A stretch of DNA of 64,000 nt from Mycobacterium kiyosense. GTDB taxonomy: Bacteria; Actinomycetota; Actinomycetes; Mycobacteriales; Mycobacteriaceae. The stretch spans positions 2,790,001 through 2,854,000 of the forward strand of contig AP025179.1 of the NCBI GenBank assembly GCA_021654635.1. Reading direction: 5' to 3'. The translations under genes and the position numbers were made by a program. Each line of letters opens with the position of its first letter. The first letter of the stretch is position 1. Under the pieces are notes generated by a model. The model did no database searches, was not told the origin of the DNA, and saw only the letters and a list, made by a program, of their open reading frames with translations. Of this stretch, positions 30,027 through 38,232 are shown piece after piece.

Positions 30027-30698
30027 TCAGTCTCGGCTGACCCGGGTGTGCGCGGTCAGTAACAGCTGGTCGAAGGTCGATCGCAGCGTGATGCACTCGC
30101 GCGCTCCGCGGAAATCGGCGACAATTTGTTCCGCCAATGGCCGCAGTTTGACGTTCGAGTCCTGCGACAGCCACTTCAGCAGGTCGAACGCGGTATCCTC
30201 GCCGATGTCGTAGACGAGCATCAACATGCCCTTGGCCTGTTCGATGCCGGCACGGTTCTCGGCGATTTCCGCCAGCTTCGCCGTGACGAGGTCTTGCTGG
30301 GCAGTGTCGGTGGGCGGAGCCACATCGACGAAGAAACCGTGCGTACCGATCACGTTGCCGTCGTCGTCGAAGAGTTGATCGCCGACTACCACGACGTGGT
30401 GTACGTTGCCGGCGGTATCGAGGATGCGATGACGGGTACTGAACGCCCTGCGGGTGCGCAGCATCTCATCCAGCATGGCCGCGACCCGGTCGCGGTCTTC
30501 TGGATGTTTGTGCGAGAGCAGCAGTTCGGTCGTCGGATTGATTTCGCCGGGAGCATAGCCGTGCATCTGGTGGAGTTGTCGCGACCATTCCCAGCGCCGG
30601 TCGGCGAAGTAGAACCGGAACGAACCGACCCGCTGCGGGGAGTCTCCGGCCAGTGCCTGTTGCACGGCGGCCGATTGGTCGTCGAGATCTCGCTTCAT
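30027..30698 (-). CDS. PAS-ANTAR RNA-binding antiterminator regulator
   Basis: 223 aa. Residues 20-125 are a PAS domain (GSFRFYFADRRWEWSRQLHQMHGY, HRILDTAGNVHHVVVVGDQLFDDDGNVIG). Residues 140-200 are an ANTAR domain (LAEIAENRAGIEQAKGMLMLVYDIGEDTAFDLLKWLSQDSN). ANTAR proteins bind paired RNA hairpins to prevent termination; here PAS would be the sensor. The ATG at 30698 follows GAGGAGGCGG; an in-frame TTG at 30827 overlaps the hsp18 stop and is the alternative. It lies downstream of hsp18 on the same strand, so probably co-transcribed. Confidence 0.85.
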   Translation of the reverse strand: MKRDLDDQSAAVQQALAGDSPQRVGSFRFYFADRRWEWSRQLHQMHGYAPGEINPTTELLLSHKHPEDRDRVAAMLDEMLRTRRAFSTRHRILDTAGNVHHVVVVGDQLFDDDGNVIGTHGFFVDVAPPTDTAQQDLVTAKLAEIAENRAGIEQAKGMLMLVYDIGEDTAFDLLKWLSQDSNVKLRPLAEQIVADFRGARECITLRSTFDQLLLTAHTRVSRD

Positions 30699-30823
30699 TG
30701 CTGACCCCGCCTCCTCGAATCCGTTGCAGCGACGCCGGAATCGGTCGTAGAACGCCGGACTACCGGTATGGGCGGCGGTCGCGGTTTGGTGCTGCCGCGG
30801 CCGCCGCCCATATCCTCGGTTGA

Positions 30824-31273
30824 TCAAGCGTCTATGACCTGGCGCTTCACCTCCTTCTCGTCGACGGCGTGATGTCCGTTGGAACGGTTCACGGAAATCT
30901 TGCGCGGCTTGGCCTTTTCGGCAACCGGGATGCGTAGGCGCAGCACGCCCTCGTCGTAGCTGGCTTCGATCTTTTCGGTGTCGAGGTTTTCGCCGAGGAC
31001 GAGCTGGCGACTGAACACCCCGCGGGGGCGCTCGGCGGCGAGCATCTCACGGTCGGGGTCGACGCCTCGGCGTTCGGCGCGCACCGTCACGACATTGCGT
31101 TCGATGTCGATGTCCAGTGAGTCGGCGTCGATGCCGGGCAGGTCGAACTCGACCACGAATTCTTCGCCTTCACGCCATGCGTCCATCGGCATCACTGCTG
31201 GTCGAGCGGCTGTTCCCAGCGCCTGCTGGGTGAAGCGGTCCAGTTCGCGGAACGGGTCGGAGCGCATCAGCAT
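30824..31273 (-). CDS. hsp18: Small heat-shock protein, 18-kDa antigen type (Hsp18)
   Basis: 149 aa Hsp20/alpha-crystallin chaperone. Core domain at about 40-130: [55 protein letters not shown], and [26 protein letters not shown] with the family's GVLxLxIPV motif. The start [20 protein letters not shown] is nearly that of the M. leprae 18-kDa antigen; GTG 31282 would add three residues. This antigen class is known in M. leprae and the M. avium group and is lacking in M. tuberculosis. It is divergent from an HspR-like repressor, which probably controls it. Confidence 0.92.
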   Translation of the reverse strand: MLMRSDPFRELDRFTQQALGTAARPAVMPMDAWREGEEFVVEFDLPGIDADSLDIDIERNVVTVRAERRGVDPDREMLAAERPRGVFSRQLVLGENLDTEKIEASYDEGVLRLRIPVAEKAKPRKISVNRSNGHHAVDEKEVKRQVIDA

Positions 31274-31282
31274 GGCGGTCAC

Positions 31283-31415
31283 CTCTTACTCCAATCTGCG
31301 ATCTAAGTGAGAGACTTATCTGTCTCTAGCAACATAGATTTTATATAGCACTCTCGATAGTTCAAGGCAAGTGTGGTAAATAGGTTTTGTGTTCGAGCGG
31401 CCAAGGGGGTAATAG
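31283..31415. promoter_or_regulatory. AT-rich divergent promoter/operator between hsp18 and the HspR-like gene
   Basis: This 133-bp gap is clearly AT-richer than its surroundings (TAGATTTTATATAGC near 31340). It contains two overlapping perfect inverted repeats: TAAGT-N5-ACTTA at 31304-31318 and AGAGAC-N6-GTCTCT at 31310-31327. Overlapping palindromes just upstream of hsp18, with a MerR/HspR-type regulator divergent to it, suggest an operator. It is not an exact HAIR element (CTTGAGT-N7-ACTCAAG). Confidence 0.6.
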
Positions 31416-31790
31416 ATGGCGGAACGTTCTGGCGACAACGGGGGCCCGGCACCGGATCATGGGGTGTACGGAATATCCGTTGCGGCAGAACTATCGGGCG
31501 TCGCCGTGCAGTCGCTACGCCTCTACGAACGCCACGGTTTGTTGACCCCGGCGCGCAGTACCGGCGGAACGCGGCGCTACAGCGCCGACGATCTGGCCCG
31601 CCTGCAGCGCATCAGTGCACTGATCGATGCCGGCGTCAACCTGGCTGGAATCGCGCGCATCCTGAACCTCGAAGACGACAATGCCGAACTGACGGCGGCC
31701 AACAGTAACCTGCTGTCGGCGAACCGCTCGCTGCGGAGTGCGGCGAAAAGCGCCGAGGCGAAGCAGTCCGCCGAGCGGCCCGCCACCTGA
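31416..31790 (+). CDS. HspR-like MerR-family regulator
   Basis: 124 aa. A winged helix of the MerR type at about 15-85: YGISVAAELSGVAVQSLRLYERHGLL, GGTRRYSADDLARLQRISALIDAGVNLAGIARIL. This is the HspR pattern (ISVAAEL, LRxYxRxGL, RRYS, GVNLAGI). The C-terminal 40 residues are a short Ala/Glu/Lys helix, probably for dimerisation. As a repressor of heat-shock genes it would bind the divergent hsp18 promoter. The canonical hspR lies in the dnaK operon, so this is an extra, dedicated copy (inference). Confidence 0.85.
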   Translation: MAERSGDNGGPAPDHGVYGISVAAELSGVAVQSLRLYERHGLLTPARSTGGTRRYSADDLARLQRISALIDAGVNLAGIARILNLEDDNAELTAANSNLLSANRSLRSAAKSAEAKQSAERPAT

Positions 31791-31845
31791 GGAATTCACC
31801 AGGTCGGACCGAGTTGACGGCGAAATACCTTGTACTGCAATGAAT

Positions 31846-33312
31846 CTAGCTTTGTGCGACTACGCGGAAGTGGTGGGCGCTCGGGTCGGCAGGATCAGGA
31901 AGCGTCATGCCTGCTGCGACCCCGGAGCGCAGGTAATCGATCACGGCTTCGTCGAGACGCTCGCCGGGGACCACAGCCGGGATACCGGGTGGGTAAGGGG
32001 TGATCTGCTCGGCGGCGACGCGGCCGGCGGCCTTGTCGGCTCGGACCATTTCGGTGGGACCGAAGAAGGCGTCGCGGGGTAGCTGTACGGTCTCGAGTTG
32101 CAGCTCCGCTGGGGAAGGCAATCGGAGCGACGGCGGCCGCTGGAAGTCGTCAGCCGCCTTACGCCATCGGGTCATCGCGGTAAGCAGGCGATCGGCGGTC
32201 TGCTTGTCGTCGGCGAACGACAAGGTGGCCAGCACGCGCCGGTGATCGCTCAGCCCGAGGTCGATCCGGCAATTCTCTCGCAGCCAGTCCGACGCCTGGT
32301 ATCCACTGGTTTCCGTCGCGGAGATGTCCATCAATACCTGGGTGGTGTCGAGGTCTCGGGATGCCTCCTCGCCCAGCAGTTCGTCACGCAGGACGACGAC
32401 GCCCGGTATCTCGGCCAGTCGGTCGCGCAGGTGCCTGGCCAGCTCCAGCTCCGCGGACAGCAGCTCGTAGCCGCGCTCCACCATCTGGCGCCGCCAACCG
32501 TCAAGTGCCGCATACACCATCACGTTCGGGCTGGTCGTCATCAGCAGGTCCGCGCACGACGACAGCCGGTCGGGATCCACCAGGTCTCCTTGCAGGTGGA
32601 ACACCGATCCCTGCTCAAAACCCGCGCCCATCTTGTGCACGCTCACGACGCAGACGTCCGCTCCCGCATCCATCGCCCAGGTGGGCAGGTCGTCATGGAA
32701 CGGCAGGTGTGCGCCCCAGGCCTCGTCGACGATCAGCGGCTTGTTTCGTTCATGGCAGACCTCGGCAATTCCCGCGATGTCCGCGCAGGTGCCATATGGG
32801 CTGGGGCTGACGATCAGCGCTCCGGCGGCGTCCGGGTGATCCTCCCAGGCTTGTCGCACTTGCTGGGGGGAAGGGGGATGCGAGAAGTGCCGCTCACTGT
32901 CCCATCGTGGCGTGATCCACCGCGGCACCACGCCGGAGAAGATCAACCCCGCCACGATCGACTTATGGCTGTCGCGCGCAACGAGCAAACCGCCGTCTGC
33001 ACCGCCGGCGACGGCCAGCATCGCCGCTTTCACCGAAAGTGAGCTGCCACAGGTAGAGAAGAACGCGGACTCGGCCCCGACCGCGTCAGCCATCAATTCT
33101 TCTGCCCGAGCGAGAAACTTCCCCCGGGACAACCGGTCGTCTAGGCCACTGGTTGCCAGAACGTCGTCCCGGAACGGATCTCTGCCCAACACCGCCAGCA
33201 CGCGGGGGTCAGCGCCCGCGCCCTGGCGGTGGCCGGGCGGGGTGAAGCCGTAGCGTCCTTTTCGGTGGTAATCGAGCAGCGCATCCAGCAGCGGTGCCTG
33301 GGACTGATCCAT
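31846..33312 (-). CDS. Orn/Lys/Arg decarboxylase-like PLP enzyme
   Basis: 488 aa. Fold-type I PLP decarboxylase of the Orn/Lys/Arg (group III) family in its short form without the N-terminal wing domain. PLP lysine in SVHKMGAG (Lys227); also TPPGHRQGAGADPRVL (about 24), FFSTCGSSLSVKAAML and DEAWGAHLPFH (the PLP-binding Asp), and the C-terminal PYPPGIPAVVPGERL substrate-entry motif. Removes CO2 from a basic amino acid to make a diamine or polyamine; which amino acid cannot be told. It starts back-to-back with the following flavin reductase gene. Confidence 0.85.
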   Translation of the reverse strand: MDQSQAPLLDALLDYHRKGRYGFTPPGHRQGAGADPRVLAVLGRDPFRDDVLATSGLDDRLSRGKFLARAEELMADAVGAESAFFSTCGSSLSVKAAMLAVAGGADGGLLVARDSHKSIVAGLIFSGVVPRWITPRWDSERHFSHPPSPQQVRQAWEDHPDAAGALIVSPSPYGTCADIAGIAEVCHERNKPLIVDEAWGAHLPFHDDLPTWAMDAGADVCVVSVHKMGAGFEQGSVFHLQGDLVDPDRLSSCADLLMTTSPNVMVYAALDGWRRQMVERGYELLSAELELARHLRDRLAEIPGVVVLRDELLGEEASRDLDTTQVLMDISATETSGYQASDWLRENCRIDLGLSDHRRVLATLSFADDKQTADRLLTAMTRWRKAADDFQRPPSLRLPSPAELQLETVQLPRDAFFGPTEMVRADKAAGRVAAEQITPYPPGIPAVVPGERLDEAVIDYLRSGVAAGMTLPDPADPSAHHFRVVAQS

Positions 33313-33364
33313 GGCACTCGGTTACCCGGGTTTACCGAACGATATGCCGGGTATGAGGCGACCT

Positions 33365-33808
33365 ATGGTCGACCAGTCGCAGGTTGCGCTGCGCGCCGTC
33401 GGATTGGTGTGCAGTCTCAAACCCAGCCCCGCTCGCTCGAGCAGCACGCTGATCGCCGAGCATGTCGCCGCCGAACTTCAAAAAGCCGGCGCCGAGACCG
33501 AATTGCTGCGCTGCGTCGACTACAACATCCTGCCCGGCGTCGAGGCCGATATGGGTCCCGGCGACGAATGGCCGGAGGTCCGGGAGAAGCTGCTGGAAGC
33601 CGAAGTCGTGTTGCTCAGCACGCCGGTGTGGTTGGGACACCCGGCCAGCGTGACCCAGCGGGTGCTCGAGCGCCTCGACGCCGAGTTGTCCAACAAAGAC
33701 GACCACGGGACACCGGCGATGGTCGGCAAGGTTGCGATCGTCAGTGTGGTCGGCAACGAGGACGGCGCCCACAAATACCCACCGTATTCCGATGATTCGC
33801 AAAGTTGA
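33365..33808 (+). pseudogene. NADPH-dependent FMN reductase-like (flavodoxin fold) protein, C-terminally truncated
   Basis: 147 aa from ATG 33365. N-terminal flavodoxin fold of the FMN-reductase/iron-sulfur flavoprotein type: GLVCSLKPSPARSSS (FMN phosphate loop), LLRCVDYNILPGVEADMG, VVLLSTPVWLGHPASVTQRVLERL. The match stops at VSVVGNEDGAHK, where family members normally continue about 50 residues; here ten unrelated residues (YPPYSDDSQS) and a TGA follow. No other frame continues the family, so this is a real 3' deletion, not a one-base shift. It may be non-functional or a shortened protein. Confidence 0.65.
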
Positions 33809-33817
33809 GGTGCTGCC

Positions 33818-34222
33818 ATGCCCAAGACAACCAAGAGCGGCGCGGCGAAGAAAGATGAACTGCCCGGCACGCTGAAACGTTCCAGCGCAAAGGCGCAACG
33901 CACCTTCGCCAAGGCGCACGACGCAGCCGCCGAGCAGTACGGCAGTGAAGAACGTGCGCACCGCGTCGCCTATGCCGCTGTCAAGCACAGCTACGAGAAG
34001 GTGGGCGACCATTGGGAAGCCAAGGAGGAGAAAGGCCCGTCCGACGAGCGCGCCGAGCGTGGCGGGCTCGACAATCCGGTTCCCTCCGAGGAGGGCGTCG
34101 ACGCCAACGCCAGCAAGAAACACCTGCTCGACCTGGCCCGCCGCCTCGATGTGCGCGGTCGGTCCACGATGACGAAAGCCGAACTCGTCGAGGCCATCAA
34201 GAAACAGAATCGGCGTGCCTAA
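33818..34222 (+). CDS. ChaB-like / Rho N-terminal-domain protein
   Basis: 134 aa. Residues 10-70 have the ChaB pattern (DELPGTLKRSSAKAQRTFAKAHDAA, AHRVAYAAVKHSYEKVGDHWEAK). Residues 95-134 form a Rho_N/SAP-like helix-turn-helix that binds nucleic acid (SKKHLLDLARRLDVRGRSTMTKAELVEAIKK). Very basic overall. It overlaps the start of the UdgX gene by 8 bp, so it is made together with a DNA-repair enzyme and may be a DNA-binding partner (inference). Confidence 0.8.
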   Translation: MPKTTKSGAAKKDELPGTLKRSSAKAQRTFAKAHDAAAEQYGSEERAHRVAYAAVKHSYEKVGDHWEAKEEKGPSDERAERGGLDNPVPSEEGVDANASKKHLLDLARRLDVRGRSTMTKAELVEAIKKQNRRA

Positions 34223-34907
34223 AAGCGTTGACAGCCAAGAACTTTCGGGGGCGCAGCAATACCTGCCCCCGCGCCTGGATCTGACGTCGCTGCAGCGGGC
34301 GGCAAGCGGTTGCCGCGGCTGCACCCTTTACCAGGACGCCACGTCGACGGTTTTCGGCCGCGGCGACACCGGTGCGCCGCTGATGCTGGTGGGCGAGCAA
34401 CCGGGGGATCAGGAGGATCAGGCTGGACAGCCGTTCGTTGGTCCCGCCGGCCGGTTACTGCAGCGGGCGCTGGCAGAAGCCGAGGTCGATGCGAAGATGA
34501 CCTACCAGACCAACGCGGTGAAGCATTTCAGATTCAAAAGGGTCGGCAAGCGGCGGATCCACGAAAAACCTGGCCGTACCGAGGTAGTCGCTTGCCGGCC
34601 GTGGTTGATCGCCGAAATCGAGGTCGTGCGTCCACATGTGGTGCTGTGTCTGGGCGCCACCGCCGCCCAGTCGTTGTTGGGCAGCACGTTTCGGGTCACC
34701 GCTCATCGGGGCGAAGTATTGCCGTTGCCGGGGGCCCTGCACTTACAGCTTCAGCCTGAGCCGGTGCTGATGGCGACGGTGCACCCTTCGGCTCTGTTGC
34801 GCGACCGAAGTGAGCACCGGCAAGAGAACTACCAGTCGTTCGTCGAGGATTTGCGACGCGCGTTCGCTGCGGGAGGGCGGATGTTTCAGGGCGCACATCA
34901 TGGGTAG
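34215..34907 (+). CDS. udgX: UdgX-type uracil-DNA-binding glycosylase
   Basis: 230 aa, GTG start overlapping the ChaB-like gene. UDG superfamily with an Fe-S cluster: Cys33 and Cys36 (GCRGCTLY), plus Cys in VVACRPW and VVLCLGAT. Motif A is GEQPGDQED (60-68), motif B HPSALLRD near 195. The insert KRRIHEKP (112-119) is the hallmark loop of UdgX; in M. smegmatis UdgX the loop His bonds covalently to the uracil site after cleavage, so the enzyme stays attached to DNA. All key residues (Glu/Gln of motif A, the loop Arg and His, motif B His) are present, so a covalent-trapping enzyme is expected. Confidence 0.93.
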   Translation: MPKSVDSQELSGAQQYLPPRLDLTSLQRAASGCRGCTLYQDATSTVFGRGDTGAPLMLVGEQPGDQEDQAGQPFVGPAGRLLQRALAEAEVDAKMTYQTNAVKHFRFKRVGKRRIHEKPGRTEVVACRPWLIAEIEVVRPHVVLCLGATAAQSLLGSTFRVTAHRGEVLPLPGALHLQLQPEPVLMATVHPSALLRDRSEHRQENYQSFVEDLRRAFAAGGRMFQGAHHG

Positions 34908-34916
34908 CCGAATCAG

Positions 34917-35291
34917 ATGAGTCTGCGCAACGACCAAACTACCGAGGTAATCCGCGACGAAGCGGTTCAACCGTCACACGATCGCGGGCGCACGCGCCGT
35001 GGCGTCGTCAACTGGGTGCTGGCATTGCTCACGATTCCCGCGGCTGCCCTCATCATGATCTTTGCCGTCGGTGCGGCGATGAGCATGGCCGCCTGCAGCA
35101 CCACGCAGTGCCCGAACACCGGACCAGGCGGGCTGCTGTACGGCTTGTTGTTCTACGGTGCACCGGTGGTGGCCGCGGTGACCGTCCTGGCCTCGTTCGT
35201 CACCGCCTTCCGGCGACGCGGCTTCGTCGTCCCGCTAGCGGGCCTTGCGCTGTTGCTCGTCGACTTCGCGGCGATCGCCATCCTGTTCTGA
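34917..35291 (+). CDS. Small three-span membrane protein
   Basis: 124 aa. A hydrophilic N-terminus (about 30 residues) then three predicted spans: VLALLTIPAAALIMIFAVGAAM, LLYGLLFYGAPVVAAVTVLASFV and FVVPLAGLALLLVDFAAIAILF. A Cys pair (AACSTTQCPNTGP) lies in the first outer loop. No family recognised. It starts 9 bp after udgX and may share its transcript. Confidence 0.7.
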   Translation: MSLRNDQTTEVIRDEAVQPSHDRGRTRRGVVNWVLALLTIPAAALIMIFAVGAAMSMAACSTTQCPNTGPGGLLYGLLFYGAPVVAAVTVLASFVTAFRRRGFVVPLAGLALLLVDFAAIAILF

Positions 35292-35296
35292 TTCCA

Positions 35297-35977
35297 TTGA
35301 CTACCAACAACTTCAGATCCGCGGTGTTGTTCGACATCGACGGCACTCTGGTGGACTCGAACTACCTACACATCGATGCATGGCAGCGCGCGTTCGCCGA
35401 AGTCGGCATCGACGTCGAGGCTTGGCGTATTCACCGCGGCATCGGGATGGACGGCTCCACCCTGGTGAAGAGCTTGTCCGGCGACGCACCCGAGGAAACG
35501 CAGAAACGCCTCAAAGACCTGCACTCGCAGCACTATCAAGAGGTTGCGGGACTGCTGCAGCCACTACCCGGCGCGCGTGAACTGTTGCAGCACGTGGCCG
35601 ACATGGGTCTGGGTGTGGTGCTGGCCACCTCAGCACCCGAGGGCGAATTGGCTATGCTCCGAAAGGTTCTGGACTGCGACCACTTGGTGGCCGCAGTCAC
35701 CTCTTCAGACGACGTCGACACCGCCAAGCCGCGGCCCGACATCATTCGTGTGGCTTTGGAGCGGGTCGGGGTCACCGCTGAGCAAGCGGTATTCGTCGGT
35801 GACGCCATCTGGGATGCCGAGGCGTGCGCACGCGCCGACGTCGCGTGCATCGGGGTGCTCAGCGGCGGAGTCTCCCGTGACGAACTGACAGACGCCGGCG
35901 CCGTGCAGGTATTCGAGAACGCGGGCGATCTGCTCAGGCACATCGGTGACACGCCGATCGCTCAGCTGAGCAAATAA
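35297..35977 (+). CDS. HAD-family phosphatase (beta-phosphoglucomutase/phosphoglycolate type)
   Basis: 226 aa. HAD motif I FDIDGTLVDSN (nucleophile Asp, about residue 13), motif II LATSAPEG, motif III Lys in TAKPRPD, motif IV VFVGDAIWDAEAC. A helical cap between motifs I and II (about 20-85) makes it subclass I. Hydrolyses a phosphate monoester, substrate unknown. The TTG start at 35297 lies 5 bp after the membrane-protein stop; the longer open frame upstream overlaps that gene and was rejected. It ends shortly before a strong terminator. Confidence 0.85.
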   Translation: MTTNNFRSAVLFDIDGTLVDSNYLHIDAWQRAFAEVGIDVEAWRIHRGIGMDGSTLVKSLSGDAPEETQKRLKDLHSQHYQEVAGLLQPLPGARELLQHVADMGLGVVLATSAPEGELAMLRKVLDCDHLVAAVTSSDDVDTAKPRPDIIRVALERVGVTAEQAVFVGDAIWDAEACARADVACIGVLSGGVSRDELTDAGAVQVFENAGDLLRHIGDTPIAQLSK

Positions 35978-35989
35978 CCCCGAACAAGC

Positions 35990-36023
35990 GAATGGGCCCA
36001 ATCCCGTTGGATTGGGCCCATTC
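35990..36023. terminator. Bidirectional hairpin terminator
   Basis: GAATGGGCCCAAT and its perfect reverse complement ATTGGGCCCATTC are separated by an 8-base loop (CCCGTTGG). It sits between the convergent HAD (+) and CsbD-like (-) genes, where a shared terminator is expected. No long T run follows, as is usual in mycobacteria. Confidence 0.85.
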
Positions 36024-36033
36024 TCGCGTCCGA

Positions 36034-36267
36034 CTACTGGTTGGCCTTCTGACGCTGCTCGGCGGCTTCGGCGCCACCACGAGCGGCTTCTGCCTCGGCT
36101 TCCTTCTTAGCAGCGTCACGCTGCGCGTCGGCCTTGTCCTGCTGGGCCTGGCCCTCGCGCTTGACGTCGTCACGGCCGGTCACGGCACCGATGACTTCCT
36201 TGGCCTTGCCCTTGACACCTTCGACGACGCCCTCGACGCCTTCCTGGGGGCCACTCTTCTCGCCCAT
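36034..36267 (-). CDS. CsbD-like general stress protein
   Basis: 77 aa, start ATG 36267 behind an excellent ribosome site (AGGAGG). CsbD pattern EGVVEGVKGKAKEVIGAVTGRDD, then a highly charged helical tail rich in Gln, Ala, Glu and Lys (QQDKADAQRDAAKKEAEAEAAR). Hydrophilic and probably partly unfolded. CsbD proteins accumulate under general stress or in stationary phase. The longer frame to 36381 has no ribosome site and an unlikely Cys-rich start, so it was not used. Confidence 0.8.
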   Translation of the reverse strand: MGEKSGPQEGVEGVVEGVKGKAKEVIGAVTGRDDVKREGQAQQDKADAQRDAAKKEAEAEAARGGAEAAEQRQKANQ

Positions 36268-36438
36268 AAGTCCTCCTGCATGCTTGCTCGCTGACATGGC
36301 GACTTCACGCTGTTGCTCTTGCTCGTCCGCGCTCAGCCAACAAAGGCAGACCCGGCGCGTTCTGCTACACGCCTGATCCATTTTCCCTTGCGCCGACAGG
36401 GTTTCCGAAGGACACGTCGCTCAAACCTGTGTGTTGAG

Positions 36439-38232
36439 TCACCGTGACTCGCGGTGCGGGAGAAACTCCTGCGCTTTGATCTTCACGCCCTCCTTGAGGA
36501 TGCCGAACGCGTTCTCGTCACCCCGCAGCACGGCGCCGGCGGCGTTCTTCATCTGCTCGAAGGTGGCGTGTGGCGGCACCGGAGGAACATCGGGATCGCA
36601 ATGCACGTCCAGCACGGTCGGCCGGTCCGCCTGCAGCGCGCGCTCCCAGGCCGGTGCGATCAGATCGGGGTCGGTCACGGTGGCATGGCCCAGGCCCAGC
36701 GTGCCGGCGAACCCGGCGTAGTCGACGTCGGGAAGTGTCTGTGATTCCGGGAATTTCGGCGCTCCACCCATCGCCCGCATCTCCCAGGTCACCTGGTTGA
36801 GGTCGTTGTTGTGCAGCACCGCGATGACCAGCCGGGGGTCGGTCCACTGCTGCCAGTAGTGGGCGATAGTGATCAGCTCGGCCAGCCCGTTCATCTGCAT
36901 CGCGCCGTCGCCGGCGAAGGCGATGACCGGCCGGTCCGGTTGGGCGAACTTGGCGCCGATGGCGTAGGGGACGGCCGGCCCCATGGTGGCCAGCGTGCCG
37001 GACAGCGAACCGCGAATGTTTCCGCGGAATTTCAGTTGCCGCGCATACCAATTCGCGGCGGATCCGGAGTCCGCGGTGACGATCGTGTTATCCGGCAGCC
37101 GTGGCGAGAGCTCGGCGAACAACCGCATCGGATTGATCGGATCGGCGGACACCTCGGCTTCCATCGCCATGGTTTCCCACCACCGTGCCACATTGCGTTC
37201 GATGGTGTCGCGCCACGACCGGTCGGATTTGCGTTGCAGTAGCGGCAATAAGGCGCGCACGGTGGCGCCGGCGTCGCCGACCAGGTTGACCTCGTTGGGG
37301 TAGCGCATCCCGATCAGCGTGGGATCGATGTCGATCTGGACTCCGCGGGCATTGCCGTAGGGCGGCAGGAATTGTGAGTAGGGGAAGCTGGAGCCGATGG
37401 TCAGCAGGGTGTCGCAGTCGCGCATCATCTCGTAGCTGGGCCGGGTCCCCAAGAGTCCGATCGACCCGGTGACCCAAGGCAATTCGTCGGACAGCACATC
37501 CTTGCCCAGCAGCGCCTTGGCGACGCCGGCGCCCAGCGTGTCGGCGAGTTCGGTGATCTCTGCACTGGCGCCGCGCGCGCCACTGCCGACCAGCATGGCG
37601 ACCCGCTCACCGGCATTGAGCACGTCGGCGGCCTGCCGCAGGCCGTCGGGCGACGGCTCGACCACCGGGTGCTCGTATCCGAGACTGGATGGCACCATCT
37701 TGAATTCGTGCGCCGGCGCCGAGTATTTCAGCTCTTGGACATCGGCAGGTACGACGACGGCGGTCGGCGCCCGTCGGGTCAGGGCGGTTCGGATGGCGCG
37801 GTCCAGCACATTGGGCAACTGTTCGGGCACGGTGACCATCTGGATGTAGTCGCTGGCGACGTCTTTGAACAGGCTCAACAGGTCGACCTCCTGCTGATAT
37901 GCGCCGCCTATTGCGCTGCGATCGGTCTGCCCGAGTATCGCCAGCACCGGGACGTGGTCGAGTTTGGCGTCGTAAAGGCCGTTGAGCAGGTGAATCGCCC
38001 CTGGGCCGGAGGTTGCCGCGCACACCCCCAGCCGGCCCGAGAATTTCGCGTAACCGACCGCCTCGAAGGCGGCCATCTCCTCGTGCCGGGGCTGGATGAA
38101 AGTCGGTGTGTTGCCGGCGCGGCCCCACGCCGCGAGCAGACCGTTGATGCCGTCGCCGGGGTAGGCGAAGACCGTGTCGACGCCCCAGTCGCGTAACCGT
38201 TGCAGCAGAAAATCGCCGACCTGTGTCGCCAT
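36439..38232 (-). CDS. Thiamine-diphosphate-dependent pyruvate oxidase/dehydrogenase-like enzyme
   Basis: 597 aa. N-terminal pyrimidine-binding domain (FAYPGDGINGLLAAW, RHEEMAAFEAVGYAKFSGRLGVC with the ThDP-activating Glu), a central domain (VLNAGERVAMLVGSGARGA, about 205-340) and a C-terminal diphosphate-binding domain with AFAGDGAMQMNGLAEL and LHNNDLNQ. Overall like E. coli PoxB and acetolactate-synthase relatives. Probably oxidises pyruvate to acetate (PoxB-like) rather than making acetolactate, but FAD binding cannot be proved here. The ATG at 38232 follows AAGGAGGG; the longer frame to 38313 lacks a ribosome site. Confidence 0.83.
   Translation of the reverse strand: MATQVGDFLLQRLRDWGVDTVFAYPGDGINGLLAAWGRAGNTPTFIQPRHEEMAAFEAVGYAKFSGRLGVCAATSGPGAIHLLNGLYDAKLDHVPVLAILGQTDRSAIGGAYQQEVDLLSLFKDVASDYIQMVTVPEQLPNVLDRAIRTALTRRAPTAVVVPADVQELKYSAPAHEFKMVPSSLGYEHPVVEPSPDGLRQAADVLNAGERVAMLVGSGARGASAEITELADTLGAGVAKALLGKDVLSDELPWVTGSIGLLGTRPSYEMMRDCDTLLTIGSSFPYSQFLPPYGNARGVQIDIDPTLIGMRYPNEVNLVGDAGATVRALLPLLQRKSDRSWRDTIERNVARWWETMAMEAEVSADPINPMRLFAELSPRLPDNTIVTADSGSAANWYARQLKFRGNIRGSLSGTLATMGPAVPYAIGAKFAQPDRPVIAFAGDGAMQMNGLAELITIAHYWQQWTDPRLVIAVLHNNDLNQVTWEMRAMGGAPKFPESQTLPDVDYAGFAGTLGLGHATVTDPDLIAPAWERALQADRPTVLDVHCDPDVPPVPPHATFEQMKNAAGAVLRGDENAFGILKEGVKIKAQEFLPHRESR

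Noticed and set aside
31304..31318. The inverted repeat in the hsp18 promoter as a canonical HAIR element.
   Set aside because: HAIR is CTTGAGT-N7-ACTCAAG; here the arms are TAAGT/ACTTA with 5-base spacing. It is reported as an operator candidate but not as HAIR.
35108..35977. Longer start for the HAD phosphatase.
   Set aside because: The extension overlaps the membrane-protein gene in another frame and has Arg-rich, unstructured sequence; the TTG at 35297 fits the family start.
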